DNA of 64,000 nucleotides from Azospirillum formosense (GTDB taxonomy: Bacteria > Pseudomonadota > Alphaproteobacteria > Azospirillales > Azospirillaceae): positions 1-64,000 of the forward strand of contig NZ_CP159402.1 in assembly GCF_040500525.1 (NCBI RefSeq), given 5' to 3'. Below, piece by piece: positions 51,535 to 60,852 of the stretch (the first letter of the stretch is position 1; each line of letters opens with the position of its first letter). The position numbers and the translations under genes were made by a program. The notes beneath the pieces were generated by a model. The model saw nothing but the letters and a program-made list of their open reading frames with translations, did not search any database and was not told the DNA's origin.

Positions 51535-52278
51535 ATGATCGTGCTCTTTACGGATTTCGGGCTGTCCGGTCCCTACACCGGGCAGATGAAGGCGGTGCTG
51601 GCGCGGATGGCGCCTGGCCTGCCGGTCATCGACCTGTTCGCCGACGCGCCCGCCTTCGACCCGCAGCTGTCGGCCTATCTGCTGGCCGCCTACGCTCCGG
51701 AATTCCCGGCGGACAGCGTCTTTCTCTGCGTGGTGGACCCCGGAGTCGGGACCGACCGCCGCCCGCTGGTGGTGGAGGCCGACGGGCGCCGCTTCGTCGG
51801 GCCGGACAACGGCCTGTTCGAGCTGCTGCGGCGCCGCGCCGGGTCGGTGCGCGCCTGGAGCATCGGCTGGCGGCCCGAGCGGCTGTCGGCCAGCTTCCAC
51901 GGGCGGGACCTGTTCGCCCCGGTGGCGGCCAGCCTCGCCATGGGGAACCCGGTCGCGCTGGAGCCCGTCGATCCGGCCGGCCTCGCGCGGCCCGACTGGC
52001 CGGACGACTTGGCGCGGATCGTCTATGTGGATGTCTACGGCAACGCCATGACCGGCCTGCGCGCCGACCGGCTGCCGGAGAACGCGGTGCTGCGGGCCGG
52101 CGGGCGCACGGTGCGCCGCGGCCGGACCTTCGCCGACGTCCCGGTGGGGGAGGCGTTGTGGTACGCGAACTCCAGCGGTCTGGCGGAGATCGCCGTCAAC
52201 CAGGGCCGCGCCGACCGCGATGCCGGACGCGGCTTGGGCGGGCTTGCCGTGGGGATGCCGGTGGAGGTCGTCCTATAG
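51535..52278 (+). CDS. S-adenosyl-L-methionine hydroxide adenosyltransferase (DUF62 family)
   Basis: Hydrolyses SAM to adenosine and methionine in characterised homologues. The family N-terminus MIVLFTDFGLSGPYTGQMK and the motifs VVDPGVGTDRRPL, FVGPDNGLFE, SFHGRDLFAPVAA and IVYVDVYGNAMTG are intact across 247 residues. ATG 51535 is chosen because it gives this N-terminus; GGAGG is close upstream. It is divergent from the metal importer and its last six bases overlap the convergent receiver-like gene. Confidence 0.9.
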   Translation: MIVLFTDFGLSGPYTGQMKAVLARMAPGLPVIDLFADAPAFDPQLSAYLLAAYAPEFPADSVFLCVVDPGVGTDRRPLVVEADGRRFVGPDNGLFELLRRRAGSVRAWSIGWRPERLSASFHGRDLFAPVAASLAMGNPVALEPVDPAGLARPDWPDDLARIVYVDVYGNAMTGLRADRLPENAVLRAGGRTVRRGRTFADVPVGEALWYANSSGLAEIAVNQGRADRDAGRGLGGLAVGMPVEVVL

Positions 52279-52671
52279 CCCGTCCAGGCAGCGGTCGAGC
52301 AGCGCCAGATCCACGGGGCGGGCCAGCACGGTGACCGGGCTGTTGCCCGGCTGGGCGTCCAATTCGGCGTCCGGCGCGCCGGCGGTCAGGATGATCCGGG
52401 TGTGCGGGTAGAGCATGCAGGCCAGCGCCGCGGCCCGGTCCCCCTCGTCCTCCGGCCGGCGGCGGTGAAGCAGGGCGACGGCGGGACCCTCCGCCCCGAT
52501 CAGGCCCAGCGCCTCGAAGCCGCCGGACACCGTGAACACCGCGAAGCCGCGCTCGGCCAGATGGCGGGCCAGCGCGTCCCGCTGGCCGGGATCGTCGTCG
52601 GCGATGACGGCGCGGCGGCCCCCCTCGCCGGGCGGGCGGATGTCGGCGTCGATGGAAAAGCCGGTCGTCAT
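52273..52671 (-). CDS. Receiver-like protein lacking phosphorylation residues
   Basis: A 132-residue stand-alone receiver fold: strand-acidic start RAVIADDDPGQRDALARHLAERGFAVFTVSGG, later ILTAGAPDAEL and a final VLARPVDLALL. The acidic pair (DDD) is kept, but the phosphoacceptor position reads ALLHRRRPED (His instead of Asp) and the conserved Lys before Pro is Arg (ARP). Phosphorylation by the normal route is therefore unlikely. It may act by binding a partner. It overlaps the convergent DUF62 gene by six bases. Confidence 0.78.
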   Translation of the reverse strand: MTTGFSIDADIRPPGEGGRRAVIADDDPGQRDALARHLAERGFAVFTVSGGFEALGLIGAEGPAVALLHRRRPEDEGDRAAALACMLYPHTRIILTAGAPDAELDAQPGNSPVTVLARPVDLALLDRCLDGL

Positions 52672-52797
52672 GGGGAATCACCACGGGCTTCCCTGAATCT
52701 CAGGGGGCTTTCTACGCCACGCGGAAGTCGGTTGCAAATCCCCGTGGGCGGCACGCGTCGTCCGATCATCGGATATCGGCGCCAGTGTATCCTGGCG

Positions 52798-53481
52798 TCA
52801 GCGGATCTTGACCACGGTGGGGCGGTCGACGATCGACAGCATGGGCAGGTCGCTGGGCCGGTTGCCGTAACCCCAGGTCTCCCCGAAGGGGCCGTTGGCG
52901 GCGATCCAGCCGCGCACCCGCTCCAGCTTGTCGAGCCGCACGCAATTGCCGGTGCACAGCCGCCCGGTCAGGGCGCCGTCCTCCACCTCCATCCCGGTGG
53001 CGAGCAGATCGTCGACCCCGAGTCCGCGCAGCAGGGCGGGCATGTAGATGTCGAGCGCCCCGGTGGCGACGACCACCCGGCGCCCCTCGCGCCGGTGCAT
53101 CTTCAGGGTTTCGACCAGCGGGGCGTGCCAGCGGATGCGGTGGACCAGCCGTTCCGCGGCGGCCAGCGCGTCGGCCACCGGAACGCCGCGCAGCGTCCGG
53201 CGCAGCAGGATGGTCTTGACCGACCCCGGAAAATCCACCCCCGGCCCGCGCCCGCGCGCGTGGCGGTGCAGGCCGGAGCGCAGGGCGTCCAGGAAGGCCA
53301 GACGGGCGCGGTTGCGCCCGATGACCTCGCCGATGAACATCAGCAGGCTGTCGCCGTGGATCAGCGTCCCGTCGAAGTCGAAGAAGGCCACCCCCGGCGC
53401 GATGGACGCGAGAGGGCCGGGGCCGCCGGTGGAGAGGCCGGTGGCGAGGGCGTCGGGAAGAGGGGTGGCGATGGTCTGCAT
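52798..53481 (-). CDS. HAD-superfamily subfamily IB hydrolase
   Basis: A 227-residue phosphatase-like protein with the HAD motifs: I FFDFDGTLIHGDS, II VVVATGALDIYM, III Lys in VRLDKLERVR, and IV GYGNRPSDLPML, where GN replaces the usual GDS start. The helical cap of subfamily IB, about 60-120, is present. Relatives act on phosphoserine or phospholipid head groups, but the substrate is unknown. There is no membrane segment. Confidence 0.85.
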   Translation of the reverse strand: MQTIATPLPDALATGLSTGGPGPLASIAPGVAFFDFDGTLIHGDSLLMFIGEVIGRNRARLAFLDALRSGLHRHARGRGPGVDFPGSVKTILLRRTLRGVPVADALAAAERLVHRIRWHAPLVETLKMHRREGRRVVVATGALDIYMPALLRGLGVDDLLATGMEVEDGALTGRLCTGNCVRLDKLERVRGWIAANGPFGETWGYGNRPSDLPMLSIVDRPTVVKIR

Positions 53482-53560
53482 GCGCCCTTATCCGGCGGAA
53501 CGCGCCGCGTCACAAGCCAAATGCGTTCCGCGGAGCCCTTGGCGGCAACTGGCTGCGAGC

Positions 53561-53595
53561 GCTCCCGGCGGATGCCATCCCCATCCGCCGGGAGC
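53561..53595. terminator. Perfect GC-rich hairpin downstream of the coiled-coil gene
   Basis: GCTCCCGGCGGATG (53561-53574) pairs perfectly with CATCCGCCGGGAGC (53582-53595) around a 7-base loop. It lies 44 bases past the stop of the minus-strand gene at 53639. No T tract follows, so it is a 3' structure rather than a proven terminator. Confidence 0.6.
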
Positions 53596-53638
53596 CGGCG
53601 GGTGAGGCGGTGTGCATCGAAGCGAACGGCGGTTCGCC

Positions 53639-53881
53639 TCAATGCAGCGACGGGCTGGGGGAATCGTCCGGGTCCTCCGCCTCGATCAGCAGCTCGCCCG
53701 CGGCGATCTCTCCGGCGCATTCCTCCAGCCCGGCCTTGACGGCGATCAGGAGGTTGATGATCTCGCCGTTGTCCTGCTCCAGGATGCGCAGGCGCTCCTC
53801 CAGCTTGTCCAGACGGCGGGTGACGCTGTCGGTCAGCCGGTCGAGGCGGGCGAGAACCGGGTCGTTGTTCGTGTCGTCCAT
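53639..53881 (-). CDS. Small coiled-coil protein, SlyX-like
   Basis: An 80-residue cytosolic protein. Residues 9-40 form a clear heptad coiled coil (LARLDRLTDSVTRRLDKLEERLRILEQ), then a helix and an acidic, Pro/Ser-rich tail. It resembles SlyX in size and layout but not enough for a firm name. It is monocistronic with about 160 bases before the fur stop region. Function is unknown. Confidence 0.65.
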   Translation of the reverse strand: MDDTNNDPVLARLDRLTDSVTRRLDKLEERLRILEQDNGEIINLLIAVKAGLEECAGEIAAGELLIEAEDPDDSPSPSLH

Positions 53882-54043
53882 GGCGGCGGTTGGTCCGTCG
53901 ATGATTTGTGTGCGTTCCTGAAGCTAGGACCACGCACCGCCTCTGGACAGACCCGCGCCCGGCGCAACCCGCAATTGATGGGATTATCGTCCGGATGGTG
54001 CCCGGCGAGTCCCAAAGGACTCACGAACGGGCACGCCCGGGCG

Positions 54044-54478
54044 TTACTCCTCCTCCGATGTGGTGGTGCGGCGGCTCAGCGGAACACCATACAATTCGAG
54101 CCTATGGCCGAGCAGTTCATAGCCCAATTCGCGGGCTATGACTTCCTTCAGCCGTTCGAGATCTTCATTCTGGAACTCCACCACCTTTCCGGATTCGAGG
54201 TCGATCAGGTGGTGATGGTGTTCCGACCCGGCTTCCTCGTAGCGGGCGCGGCCGTCGCCGAAGTCCAGCCGGTCGATGACGTTGGCGTCCTCGAACAGGC
54301 GCATCGTCCGGTAGACGGTGGCGATGGAGATGCGCGGGTCGATGGTGGACGCCCGGCGGTGCACCTCCTCCACATCGGGATGGTCGGCGGCCTCCGACAG
54401 CACGCGCGAGATCACGCGGCGCTGGTCGGTCATCTTCAGCCCTTTCTCGATGCAGAGCTGTTCGAGGCGCGAAGGCAT
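54044..54478 (-). CDS. fur: Fur-family metal-responsive repressor
   Basis: A 144-residue Fur-family regulator. The winged helix (MTDQRRVISRVL through ISIATVYRTMRLFEDANVI) and the metal-binding loop EHHHHLIDLESGKVVEF are typical of Fur/Mur. The structural CXXC pairs are absent, as in many alphaproteobacterial Fur/Mur proteins. It could control the Mn/Zn importer 3 kb away, which has a Fur-size palindrome. Fur and Mur cannot be told apart here. It is divergent from the transglutaminase-like gene with a 193-base gap. Confidence 0.88.
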   Translation of the reverse strand: MPSRLEQLCIEKGLKMTDQRRVISRVLSEAADHPDVEEVHRRASTIDPRISIATVYRTMRLFEDANVIDRLDFGDGRARYEEAGSEHHHHLIDLESGKVVEFQNEDLERLKEVIARELGYELLGHRLELYGVPLSRRTTTSEEE

Positions 54479-54671
54479 GGAAGTCCCCTTGTTGTCGTCT
54501 CATTGGCGCGCGCGGTTCAGCCCTGTACGGCTTGGCACCTGTGGCCCTGGCCGCGCGTTGGCCGCCGTCCCTCCCCGGCACGGCCACCCAAAAGCCCGAG
54601 CACCATACTGTGATTCGGAACCATTCACAAACGCCGACGTTTGGTGTCGGCTTACGGAAAGGGCGCGCGCC

Positions 54672-55628
54672 ATGATGACCCTGGACATCCACCACACCAC
54701 CACCTACCGCTACGCCAACCCGGTGACCTTCGGCGACCATCGCCTGATGTTCCGGCCCCGCGACAGCCACGATCTGCGGTTGATCGAGACGGGTCTGGTG
54801 ATCAGCCCGCCGCCGGCCTCCGTGCGCTGGCTCCACGATGTCTTCGGCAACTCCATCGCGGTGGCGAGCTTCGACCAGCCGGCGACGGAGCTGCGCTTCG
54901 AAAGCCACATCCGGGTCGATCACTACCCGATGGGCGAGCTGGAATTTCCCATCGAGGACTACGCGCGCTCCTATCCCTTCAGCTACTCCGCGGAGGAGGT
55001 GCCGGATCTGGCGCTGACCACCCAGCGGCACTACCCGGACCCCGACCATCTGGTGGACGAATGGGCGCGGCAATTCGTGACGCTGGGCGAGGGCGGGCCG
55101 CCCGACACGCAGGACATGCTGGTGTCGATGACCCGCGCCATCAAGGACACCTTCACCTATCAGGCCCGGGATCTGGAAGGCACCCAGAGCCCGGTCGACA
55201 CCCTGACGCTGAAGAGCGGCTCCTGCCGCGACTTCGCGCTCCTGATGATGGAGGCGGTGCGCTCGCTGGGCTTCGCGGCGCGCTTCGTGTCGGGCTACCT
55301 CTACGATCCCGCGCGGGATGGGCAGGAGGGGGCGATGACCGGCGGCGGGGCGACCCACGCCTGGGTGGAAATCTATTTGCCGGGCTGCGGCTGGGTGGAG
55401 TTCGACCCGACCAACGGCATCATCGGCGGCAAGAACCTGATCCGCGTCGCCGTCGCCCGCGACCCCTCGCAGGCGGTGCCGCTCGGCGGCTCCTGGACCG
55501 GGGCGCCGGCCGATTTCCTCGGCATGACGGTGGACGTCCAGGTCACGGCGACCGGTGGAACGGGGGCCGGTGGAACGGGTGCCGGCGGCGCCCCGCAAAA
55601 TCCGGCGCCGGTGGCCGGGACCGTTTGA
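54672..55628 (+). CDS. Transglutaminase-like cysteine protease-fold protein
   Basis: A 318-residue protein with an N-terminal bacterial transglutaminase-like beta domain (LDIHHTTTYRYANPVTFGDHRLMFRPR) and the catalytic triad region: Cys in KSGSCRDFALLMMEA, His in GGATHAWVEIYLPG and Asp in VEFDPTNGIIGG. It has no signal peptide, so it is cytosolic by prediction. The C-terminus is a Gly/Thr-rich tail encoded by a short near-repeat at 55555-55590. Such proteins are often peptidases of unknown substrate. Confidence 0.85.
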   Translation: MMTLDIHHTTTYRYANPVTFGDHRLMFRPRDSHDLRLIETGLVISPPPASVRWLHDVFGNSIAVASFDQPATELRFESHIRVDHYPMGELEFPIEDYARSYPFSYSAEEVPDLALTTQRHYPDPDHLVDEWARQFVTLGEGGPPDTQDMLVSMTRAIKDTFTYQARDLEGTQSPVDTLTLKSGSCRDFALLMMEAVRSLGFAARFVSGYLYDPARDGQEGAMTGGGATHAWVEIYLPGCGWVEFDPTNGIIGGKNLIRVAVARDPSQAVPLGGSWTGAPADFLGMTVDVQVTATGGTGAGGTGAGGAPQNPAPVAGTV

Positions 55629-55662
55629 CGCGGCAACCAATTGCAAACGAACGTCTGACAGA

Positions 55663-56925
55663 ATGGAGGGTCCGGGGCCGTTTCCGTTCCGGACCGACCG
55701 TCCCATCCGACAGACGAGGCTGTATCACCCCGTGCTCGATCCCGATCCGACCAGTCCCGCCTCCAGCGGCACGCCGGAAACGGAGGCCGCGCCTGTCCTG
55801 GTCGCGGGCCTGCTGGCCGTCCGTGAGCCGTCCGTCGGGCCGGACACGCCCTGCCGCACCCTGCGGGACCGGCTGGCCGCCCAACCCGGTCTGCCGGCGC
55901 TCGCCGTGACGGCGGAGGACGGGCGCGTTCTGGGGCTGGTGGACCGCTTGGCGCTGGCGGGGCTGGCCGACCCGGAGGCGCCGGCGCGGACGGCCATGGA
56001 CCCGGCGCCGCTGCTGGTCGAGGCGGACCTTCCGCTCTGCGAGGTCGCGCGGGGCATCATCCAGGGCAGCCCCGGCGCGCTGGCCTCCGGCTTCGTCGTG
56101 CTGGAGAAGGGGCGTTACCTCGGCATCGGATCGGGGGTGGCCCTGCTGGCGCGGACGGACGAGCAGATCATCCAGCGGACCCGCCAGCTCGACGAGGCCC
56201 GCCGCGCCGCGGAGCGCGCCAACCGGGCCAAGACCGCCTTCTTCGCCTGCATGAGCCATGAGATCCGCACCCCGCTGAACGCCATGATGGGCTTCGCTGA
56301 GCTGCTGGAACAGGAGGTCCTGGGGCCGATCGCCAACCCGCTCTACCGCGACTACGCCCGCGACATCGCGGAAAGCGGCCGTCACCTGATGGATCTCATC
56401 AACGACCTGCTCGACCTGTCGAAGGCCGAGGCCGGGCGGCTGGAATTGGCCGAATCCCTGGTGGACGTGCCGCGCGTCGCCATGGGCAGCGCCCGCCTGC
56501 TGTCCGACCGCGCCGGTCGGGCCGGGGTCGGCATCGACACGGAGCTGCCGGCCGACCTGCCGCCGCTGCGCGCCGACGAGCGCAAGCTGCGGCAGATGCT
56601 GCTGAACCTGCTGTCCAACGCGGTGAAGTTCACGCCGCCCGACGGTGTGGTCACCCTGAACGGGCGCGTGGCGGCGGACGGGACGCTGTGCCTGTCGGTG
56701 CACGACACCGGCATCGGCATGACCGCCGACGAGCTGGAAAAGGCGCTGGAGCCCTGGGGCCAAATCGACAGCGCGCTGGGCCGCAACCACATCGGCACCG
56801 GCCTCGGCCTGCCCCTGACCAAGCGGCTGGTGGAGCTTCACGGGGGAAGGCTGGACATCGACACCGCCCCCGACCGCGGCACCACCATGACGCTGGTCTT
56901 CCCGGCGGAGCGGGTGGGCGGGTAG
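55663..56925 (+). CDS. Histidine kinase with N-terminal CBS-like region
   Basis: A kinase of about 420 residues without membrane segments. The N-terminal 150 residues (LPALAVTAEDGRVLGLVDRLALAG; FVVLEKGRYLGIGSGVALL) look like a pair of CBS-like units, which often bind nucleotides. HisKA (FFACMSHEIRTPLNAMMGF) and HATPase (LNLLSNAVKFTPPDG, DTGIGM, GTGLGLPLTKRL) are complete. The start is uncertain: ATG 55663 or GTG 55732. A palindromic repeat follows the stop, and no regulator gene is adjacent. Confidence 0.82.
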   Translation: MEGPGPFPFRTDRPIRQTRLYHPVLDPDPTSPASSGTPETEAAPVLVAGLLAVREPSVGPDTPCRTLRDRLAAQPGLPALAVTAEDGRVLGLVDRLALAGLADPEAPARTAMDPAPLLVEADLPLCEVARGIIQGSPGALASGFVVLEKGRYLGIGSGVALLARTDEQIIQRTRQLDEARRAAERANRAKTAFFACMSHEIRTPLNAMMGFAELLEQEVLGPIANPLYRDYARDIAESGRHLMDLINDLLDLSKAEAGRLELAESLVDVPRVAMGSARLLSDRAGRAGVGIDTELPADLPPLRADERKLRQMLLNLLSNAVKFTPPDGVVTLNGRVAADGTLCLSVHDTGIGMTADELEKALEPWGQIDSALGRNHIGTGLGLPLTKRLVELHGGRLDIDTAPDRGTTMTLVFPAERVGG

Positions 56926-56926
56926 C

Positions 56927-57018
56927 GTTGCCCCCACCCCGGCCCTCCCCCGCTTCGCAGGGGAGGGAGAAAAGTCCCCTCCCCTGCGCTAGCGGGGGAG
57001 GGTTAGGGAGGGGGCAAC
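56927..57018. repeat. C/G-rich palindromic intergenic element, copy 4
   Basis: Flanked by perfect inverted ends GTTGCCCCC and GGGGGCAAC, with inner arms CCCTCCCCCGC/GCGGGGGAGGG. It fills the gap between the convergent kinase gene and htpG. Confidence 0.85.
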
Positions 57019-57024
57019 GGGGCC

Positions 57025-58926
57025 TTACGCCAGCCCCTTCTCCATCGCGCTCGCGAGACGGCGGGCGAAGGCGGCGGGGTCGGGCAGGGCTTCGCCTTCC
57101 ACGATGCGCGCCTGGTCGAGCAGCAGCCACGCCGCGTCGTCCAGCGAGGTCGCCGCGCCGCTCGCCTTGGCGCGCTCGGCGAGGCGCTTGATCAGCGGGT
57201 GGGCGGGGTTGACCTCCAGGATGCGCTTGGCCGCCGGGGCGTCCATGCCGAGCTGCTTGTGCTGCTTCAGCAGGCGCTCCAGATGCATGTCCATGTCGTT
57301 CTCGTCGGCGACGAGGCAGACGGCGCTGTCGGTCAGGCGCTCCGACGGGCGGACGTCCTTGACGGCGTCCTGGAGCGTCAGCTTCAGCAGGGCCAGCAGG
57401 TCGGTCAGCTCGCCTTCGGAGGCCTTCTCCTCGGCGGGCTTCTCCTCGCCGCCCTGGATCTTGCCGAGGTCGGCGCCGCCGCGGGTCACCGACTTGAAGG
57501 GCTTATCCTGGAAGCTGCCGACCGACGGCACCCAGAACTCGTCCACCGGGTCGGTCAGCAGAAGCACCTCCACGCCCTTGGCCTTGAAGCCTTCGAGCTG
57601 CGGGCTGCGCTTCAGCGTCTCGATGTCGTCGCCGCTGATGGTGAAGATGGCCTCCTGGCCCTCCTTCATGCGACCCAGATACTCCTCCAGCGAGACCAGA
57701 CCGTCACCGGCGGTGCTGCGGAAGCGCATCAGCTTCAGCAGATCGTCCCGGTGCTCGTAGTCGTCGTAGAGGCCTTCCTTGAGGACGGCGCCGAAATTCT
57801 CCCAGAAGGCCGCGTATTCCTCCGCCTTCTCGGTGTCGCGGGCCTTCTTGCCCAGCTCCGACAGGACGCGGCGGGTGATGCCGGCGCGGATCTTGGCCAG
57901 CATCGGGTTGTGCTGGAGCATCTCGCGGCTGATGTTCAGCGGCAGGTCCTCGCTGTCCACCACGCCGCGCAGGAAGCGCAGGTAGGGCGGCAGCAGCCCT
58001 TCCGCCGAATCGGTGATGAAGACGCGCTTGACGTACAGCTTCACCCGGTGGGCGCGCTTGGGGTCGAACAGGTCGAACGGCTTGGAGGACGGCACGAACA
58101 GCAGGTTCGTGTATTCGATGGCGCCCTCGGCCCGCCAGTGCAGGGTCAGCCACGGATCGTCGAAGGCGTGCCCGACATGGTGGTAGAACTCCGTGTACTG
58201 CTCCGCCGTGATCTCGTTCTTGGAGCGCATCCACAGGGCCGACGCGCTGTTCAGCGACTTGGCGTCCTCGCCCTCCCCGAAGAGGATCGGGATGGCGATG
58301 TGGTCGGAGTATTTGCGGACGATGGCGGAGAGGCGGTGCTCCTCCAGATACTCGTCGTCGCCCTCGCGCAGGTGCAGCCGGATCTGCGTGCCGCGCGGCA
58401 GGTCGGCCACGTCGGAGATGGTGAACTCGCCCTTGCCGTCCGACAGCCAGCGCCAGCCCTGAGTCTCGCCCGCTTTGCGGGTCAGCACCTCCACCCGGTC
58501 GGCGACCATGAAGGCGGAGTAGAAGCCGACGCCGAACTGGCCGATCAGGTTGACGTCCTTCTTGGCGTCGCCCTCCTTGGCCCCGTCCTTGGCGTTCTCC
58601 TTCAGGTTGCGCATGAAGGCGGCGGTGCCGGAGCGCGCGATGGTGCCGAGGTTCTCGACCAGATCCTCGCGGTTCATGCCGATGCCGTTGTCGGCCACGG
58701 TGAGGGTCCGCGCCTCCTTGTCCACGATCAGCCGGACCTTCAGGTTCGGGTCGTCGGCGGACAGTTCGGGCTGCGTCAGCGCGGCGTAGCGCAGCCGGTC
58801 GCAGGCGTCGGAGGCGTTGGAGACCAGCTCGCGCAGGAAGACTTCCTTCTCGCTGTAGAGCGAGTGCGCGACGATGTCGAGCAGGCGGCTGACCTCGGCC
58901 TGGAAGCTGAGCCGTTCCTCGGTCAT
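57025..58926 (-). CDS. htpG: Molecular chaperone HtpG (Hsp90)
   Basis: An ATP-dependent chaperone of 633 residues, normal length. The N-terminal GHKL domain has FLRELVSNASDACDRLRY, DNGIGMNREDLVENLGTIARSGT and IGQFGVGFYSAF; the middle domain includes LPLNISREMLQ, and a C-terminal dimer domain follows. The MEEVD tail of eukaryotic Hsp90 is absent, as expected. The start is ATG 58926, with AAGGATGAC upstream; upstream in-frame sequence includes a palindromic repeat and is not coding. Confidence 0.97.
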   Translation of the reverse strand: MTEERLSFQAEVSRLLDIVAHSLYSEKEVFLRELVSNASDACDRLRYAALTQPELSADDPNLKVRLIVDKEARTLTVADNGIGMNREDLVENLGTIARSGTAAFMRNLKENAKDGAKEGDAKKDVNLIGQFGVGFYSAFMVADRVEVLTRKAGETQGWRWLSDGKGEFTISDVADLPRGTQIRLHLREGDDEYLEEHRLSAIVRKYSDHIAIPILFGEGEDAKSLNSASALWMRSKNEITAEQYTEFYHHVGHAFDDPWLTLHWRAEGAIEYTNLLFVPSSKPFDLFDPKRAHRVKLYVKRVFITDSAEGLLPPYLRFLRGVVDSEDLPLNISREMLQHNPMLAKIRAGITRRVLSELGKKARDTEKAEEYAAFWENFGAVLKEGLYDDYEHRDDLLKLMRFRSTAGDGLVSLEEYLGRMKEGQEAIFTISGDDIETLKRSPQLEGFKAKGVEVLLLTDPVDEFWVPSVGSFQDKPFKSVTRGGADLGKIQGGEEKPAEEKASEGELTDLLALLKLTLQDAVKDVRPSERLTDSAVCLVADENDMDMHLERLLKQHKQLGMDAPAAKRILEVNPAHPLIKRLAERAKASGAATSLDDAAWLLLDQARIVEGEALPDPAAFARRLASAMEKGLA

Positions 58927-59077
58927 GGTGTCATCCTTGATCGTTCTTGTTGGTGATGGGCTTGCCGATGGGTCCGAAGGACGGCGCAGATATGTGCGAG
59001 CGCGCCGCTCCATGCAAGAGCGATGGGCTGGCGTCGTGCGGGAGTTTCGCAACCGGAGTGGTGGGTTTGGGGGAGTA

Positions 59078-59185
59078 TTGCCCCCTCCCTGACCCTCCCC
59101 CGCTAACGCAGGGGAGGGGATGAACTCCCTCTCCTGCGCAGCGGGGGAGGGAAGGGGCCCGCGAAGCGGGAAGGGTGGGGGCAAC
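59078..59185. repeat. C/G-rich palindromic intergenic element, copy 5
   Basis: Starts TTGCCCCCTCCCTGACCCTC and ends GGTGGGGGCAA, with hairpins around GCTAACGCAGGGG and CTGCGCAGCGGG. It sits just past the 3' end of the gene at 59200 and upstream of htpG. The rest of the 273-base gap 58927-59199 has no gene. Confidence 0.85.
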
Positions 59186-59199
59186 CCGCCCCCAAAGCC

Positions 59200-60852
59200 T
59201 CAGCGCTTCTTGCCCAGGGTCGGTTCCGGCTCCGGCTCCAGCGCCGGCTGGCCCATGCCCATCAGCGCGCTCATGTCCGCCCCGTTCAGCAGGAACTGGC
59301 CGGTGTCGGTCACGTCGATCTTGTAGCTGCGCACGTCGTTGCCGGCGTCGTCCTTGGACGCCTGCCCGAAGGCCTGGAGCATGGCGATCACGCCCAGCGC
59401 GTTCTGGGTGCTCTCGTCGGCCTTCTTGCCCGGCTTGGGCTGCATCGCCTTGGTCGCCGCGTCCAGCCCGCGCAGCAGCACGGTGCTGCTGCCCACCGCG
59501 CCGAAGGCGGAGTTGGCGGCCATGCGCATGGCGCCCGTCATGGTGCCGGAGGCCGCCGGGGTGTTGACGACGAAGCGGTCGATGCGCAGCTCCGTCCCGA
59601 CCTCGGCCATGGCGCCCATCAGCCGGTTGCCGATGGCGGCCACCGCCGCCTCGTCGGTCCCGTCGTCGGCCCCTTCGTCCGGCAGGGCGGCTTCCTCCTC
59701 GCCCTCACCCTCTTCCTTATCCTCCTCACCGGCGGCGGCCTGGGATTCGGCGAGCGTGGCGAGGTCGGCGAAGGCCCGCCACAGCGAGGCGGTCGGCAGC
59801 TTCGCGGTGCTGATCTGGATGTCCAGCTTGTCCGGCATGAAGGCCTTCGGGGCCACCTCCGGCTCCAGCGTCAGGCCGCTGGACTCGATCCCGAAGGTGG
59901 TGGAGGCCATCGGCTTGTCCAGGTCCTCGGCGCTGCCGCGCAGGACGAGCTGGCCGAGGGCGAGGCGGGTGCCGTCCTCCGGGTTCAGGGCGGTCAGTCC
60001 GGACAGGCGGACGCGCCCGCTGGCGCCGCCCATCAGGTTCTGCATCAGCGGGATCAGCTCCGCCGCCGGCGGCTGGGTGCCGGCCAGGGCGTGGGTCTGG
60101 GTCAGCCGCTGCATGGCGTCGGCGCGGGCGAGGTCGACGCGGGTGTAGGTGCCTTCCATCGTCAGGCCGCCGAGGTTCAGCACCTCTTTCTTCGTCTCGT
60201 CGAGGAAGCGCAGGTTGCTGACGGACAGGGCGCCCGGGCCGCTCCACAGCGGGGTGCCGGCGGCGGCGGTGCCGTCCGGTTTCAGCTCCCCGGCGACGGT
60301 GATGGCGCCGACGGTCAGGGCGCTCTCGTCCTTCTTGCCCTTCTTGCCCTTGCGGTCGCTGGTGACCGACAGGTCGCCAAGCTCCGCGTCCATGGACAGC
60401 GCCGTCTCGTAGGCGCCGGACCACAGGGCGCTGATGCGCTGGCGGCCCAGCTTGACGGTGGCCGACGGCTTGCCGTTGTCGAGGATGGCGACGCGGTCGG
60501 GCAAGGTGGCGGTGACGGCGTGGGTGTTGCCGTCCTGGGGTTTCACCGTCAGGTGGATGGTGCCGATGTCGGCGGTGGTGCCGTCGTCCGACACCGCAGT
60601 CAGGGCGGGAAGCGCCACCTTGTAATGGTCGCCGGCCGGGGTCGCCACCGGCTCGCCGGTCCAGCGCAGCTCGGTCGCGTCCTCCCCGCTCTTGGGGAAC
60701 CAGCGGGCCAGCCCGTCCTTCAGCGCGGCGGCGAGCGCCCTGGCCCCATCCTCGGTCACCGGGGGCGCTTCCGCGCGGGCGGCGGCGGGCGGCAGCGCCA
60801 GGGTTGCGAGCATCAGCGCGGCGGCGAGCGGACGGGCGGGAAGACGGCGCAT
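59200..60852 (-). CDS. Secreted protein of unknown function (DUF2125/DUF945-like layout)
   Basis: A 550-residue exported protein. A signal peptide (RPLAAALMLATLALPPAAARA) is followed by beta-rich repeats with a very regular strand pattern (SMDAELGDLSVTSDRKGKK; NLRFLDETKKEVLNLGGLTMEG), an acidic low-complexity insert (EEDKEEGEGEEEAALPDEG) and a C-terminal domain ending in LEPEPEPTLGKKR. The layout recalls DUF2125 or DUF945/YdgA proteins, but I cannot confirm membership. The start at ATG 60852 has AAGGGA eight bases upstream. Location would be periplasm or outer membrane. Confidence 0.78.
   Translation of the reverse strand: MRRLPARPLAAALMLATLALPPAAARAEAPPVTEDGARALAAALKDGLARWFPKSGEDATELRWTGEPVATPAGDHYKVALPALTAVSDDGTTADIGTIHLTVKPQDGNTHAVTATLPDRVAILDNGKPSATVKLGRQRISALWSGAYETALSMDAELGDLSVTSDRKGKKGKKDESALTVGAITVAGELKPDGTAAAGTPLWSGPGALSVSNLRFLDETKKEVLNLGGLTMEGTYTRVDLARADAMQRLTQTHALAGTQPPAAELIPLMQNLMGGASGRVRLSGLTALNPEDGTRLALGQLVLRGSAEDLDKPMASTTFGIESSGLTLEPEVAPKAFMPDKLDIQISTAKLPTASLWRAFADLATLAESQAAAGEEDKEEGEGEEEAALPDEGADDGTDEAAVAAIGNRLMGAMAEVGTELRIDRFVVNTPAASGTMTGAMRMAANSAFGAVGSSTVLLRGLDAATKAMQPKPGKKADESTQNALGVIAMLQAFGQASKDDAGNDVRSYKIDVTDTGQFLLNGADMSALMGMGQPALEPEPEPTLGKKR

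Noticed and set aside
58927..59184. Upstream extension of htpG to 59184
   Set aside because: It would translate a palindromic repeat and 86 low-complexity residues ahead of the conserved HtpG N-terminus.
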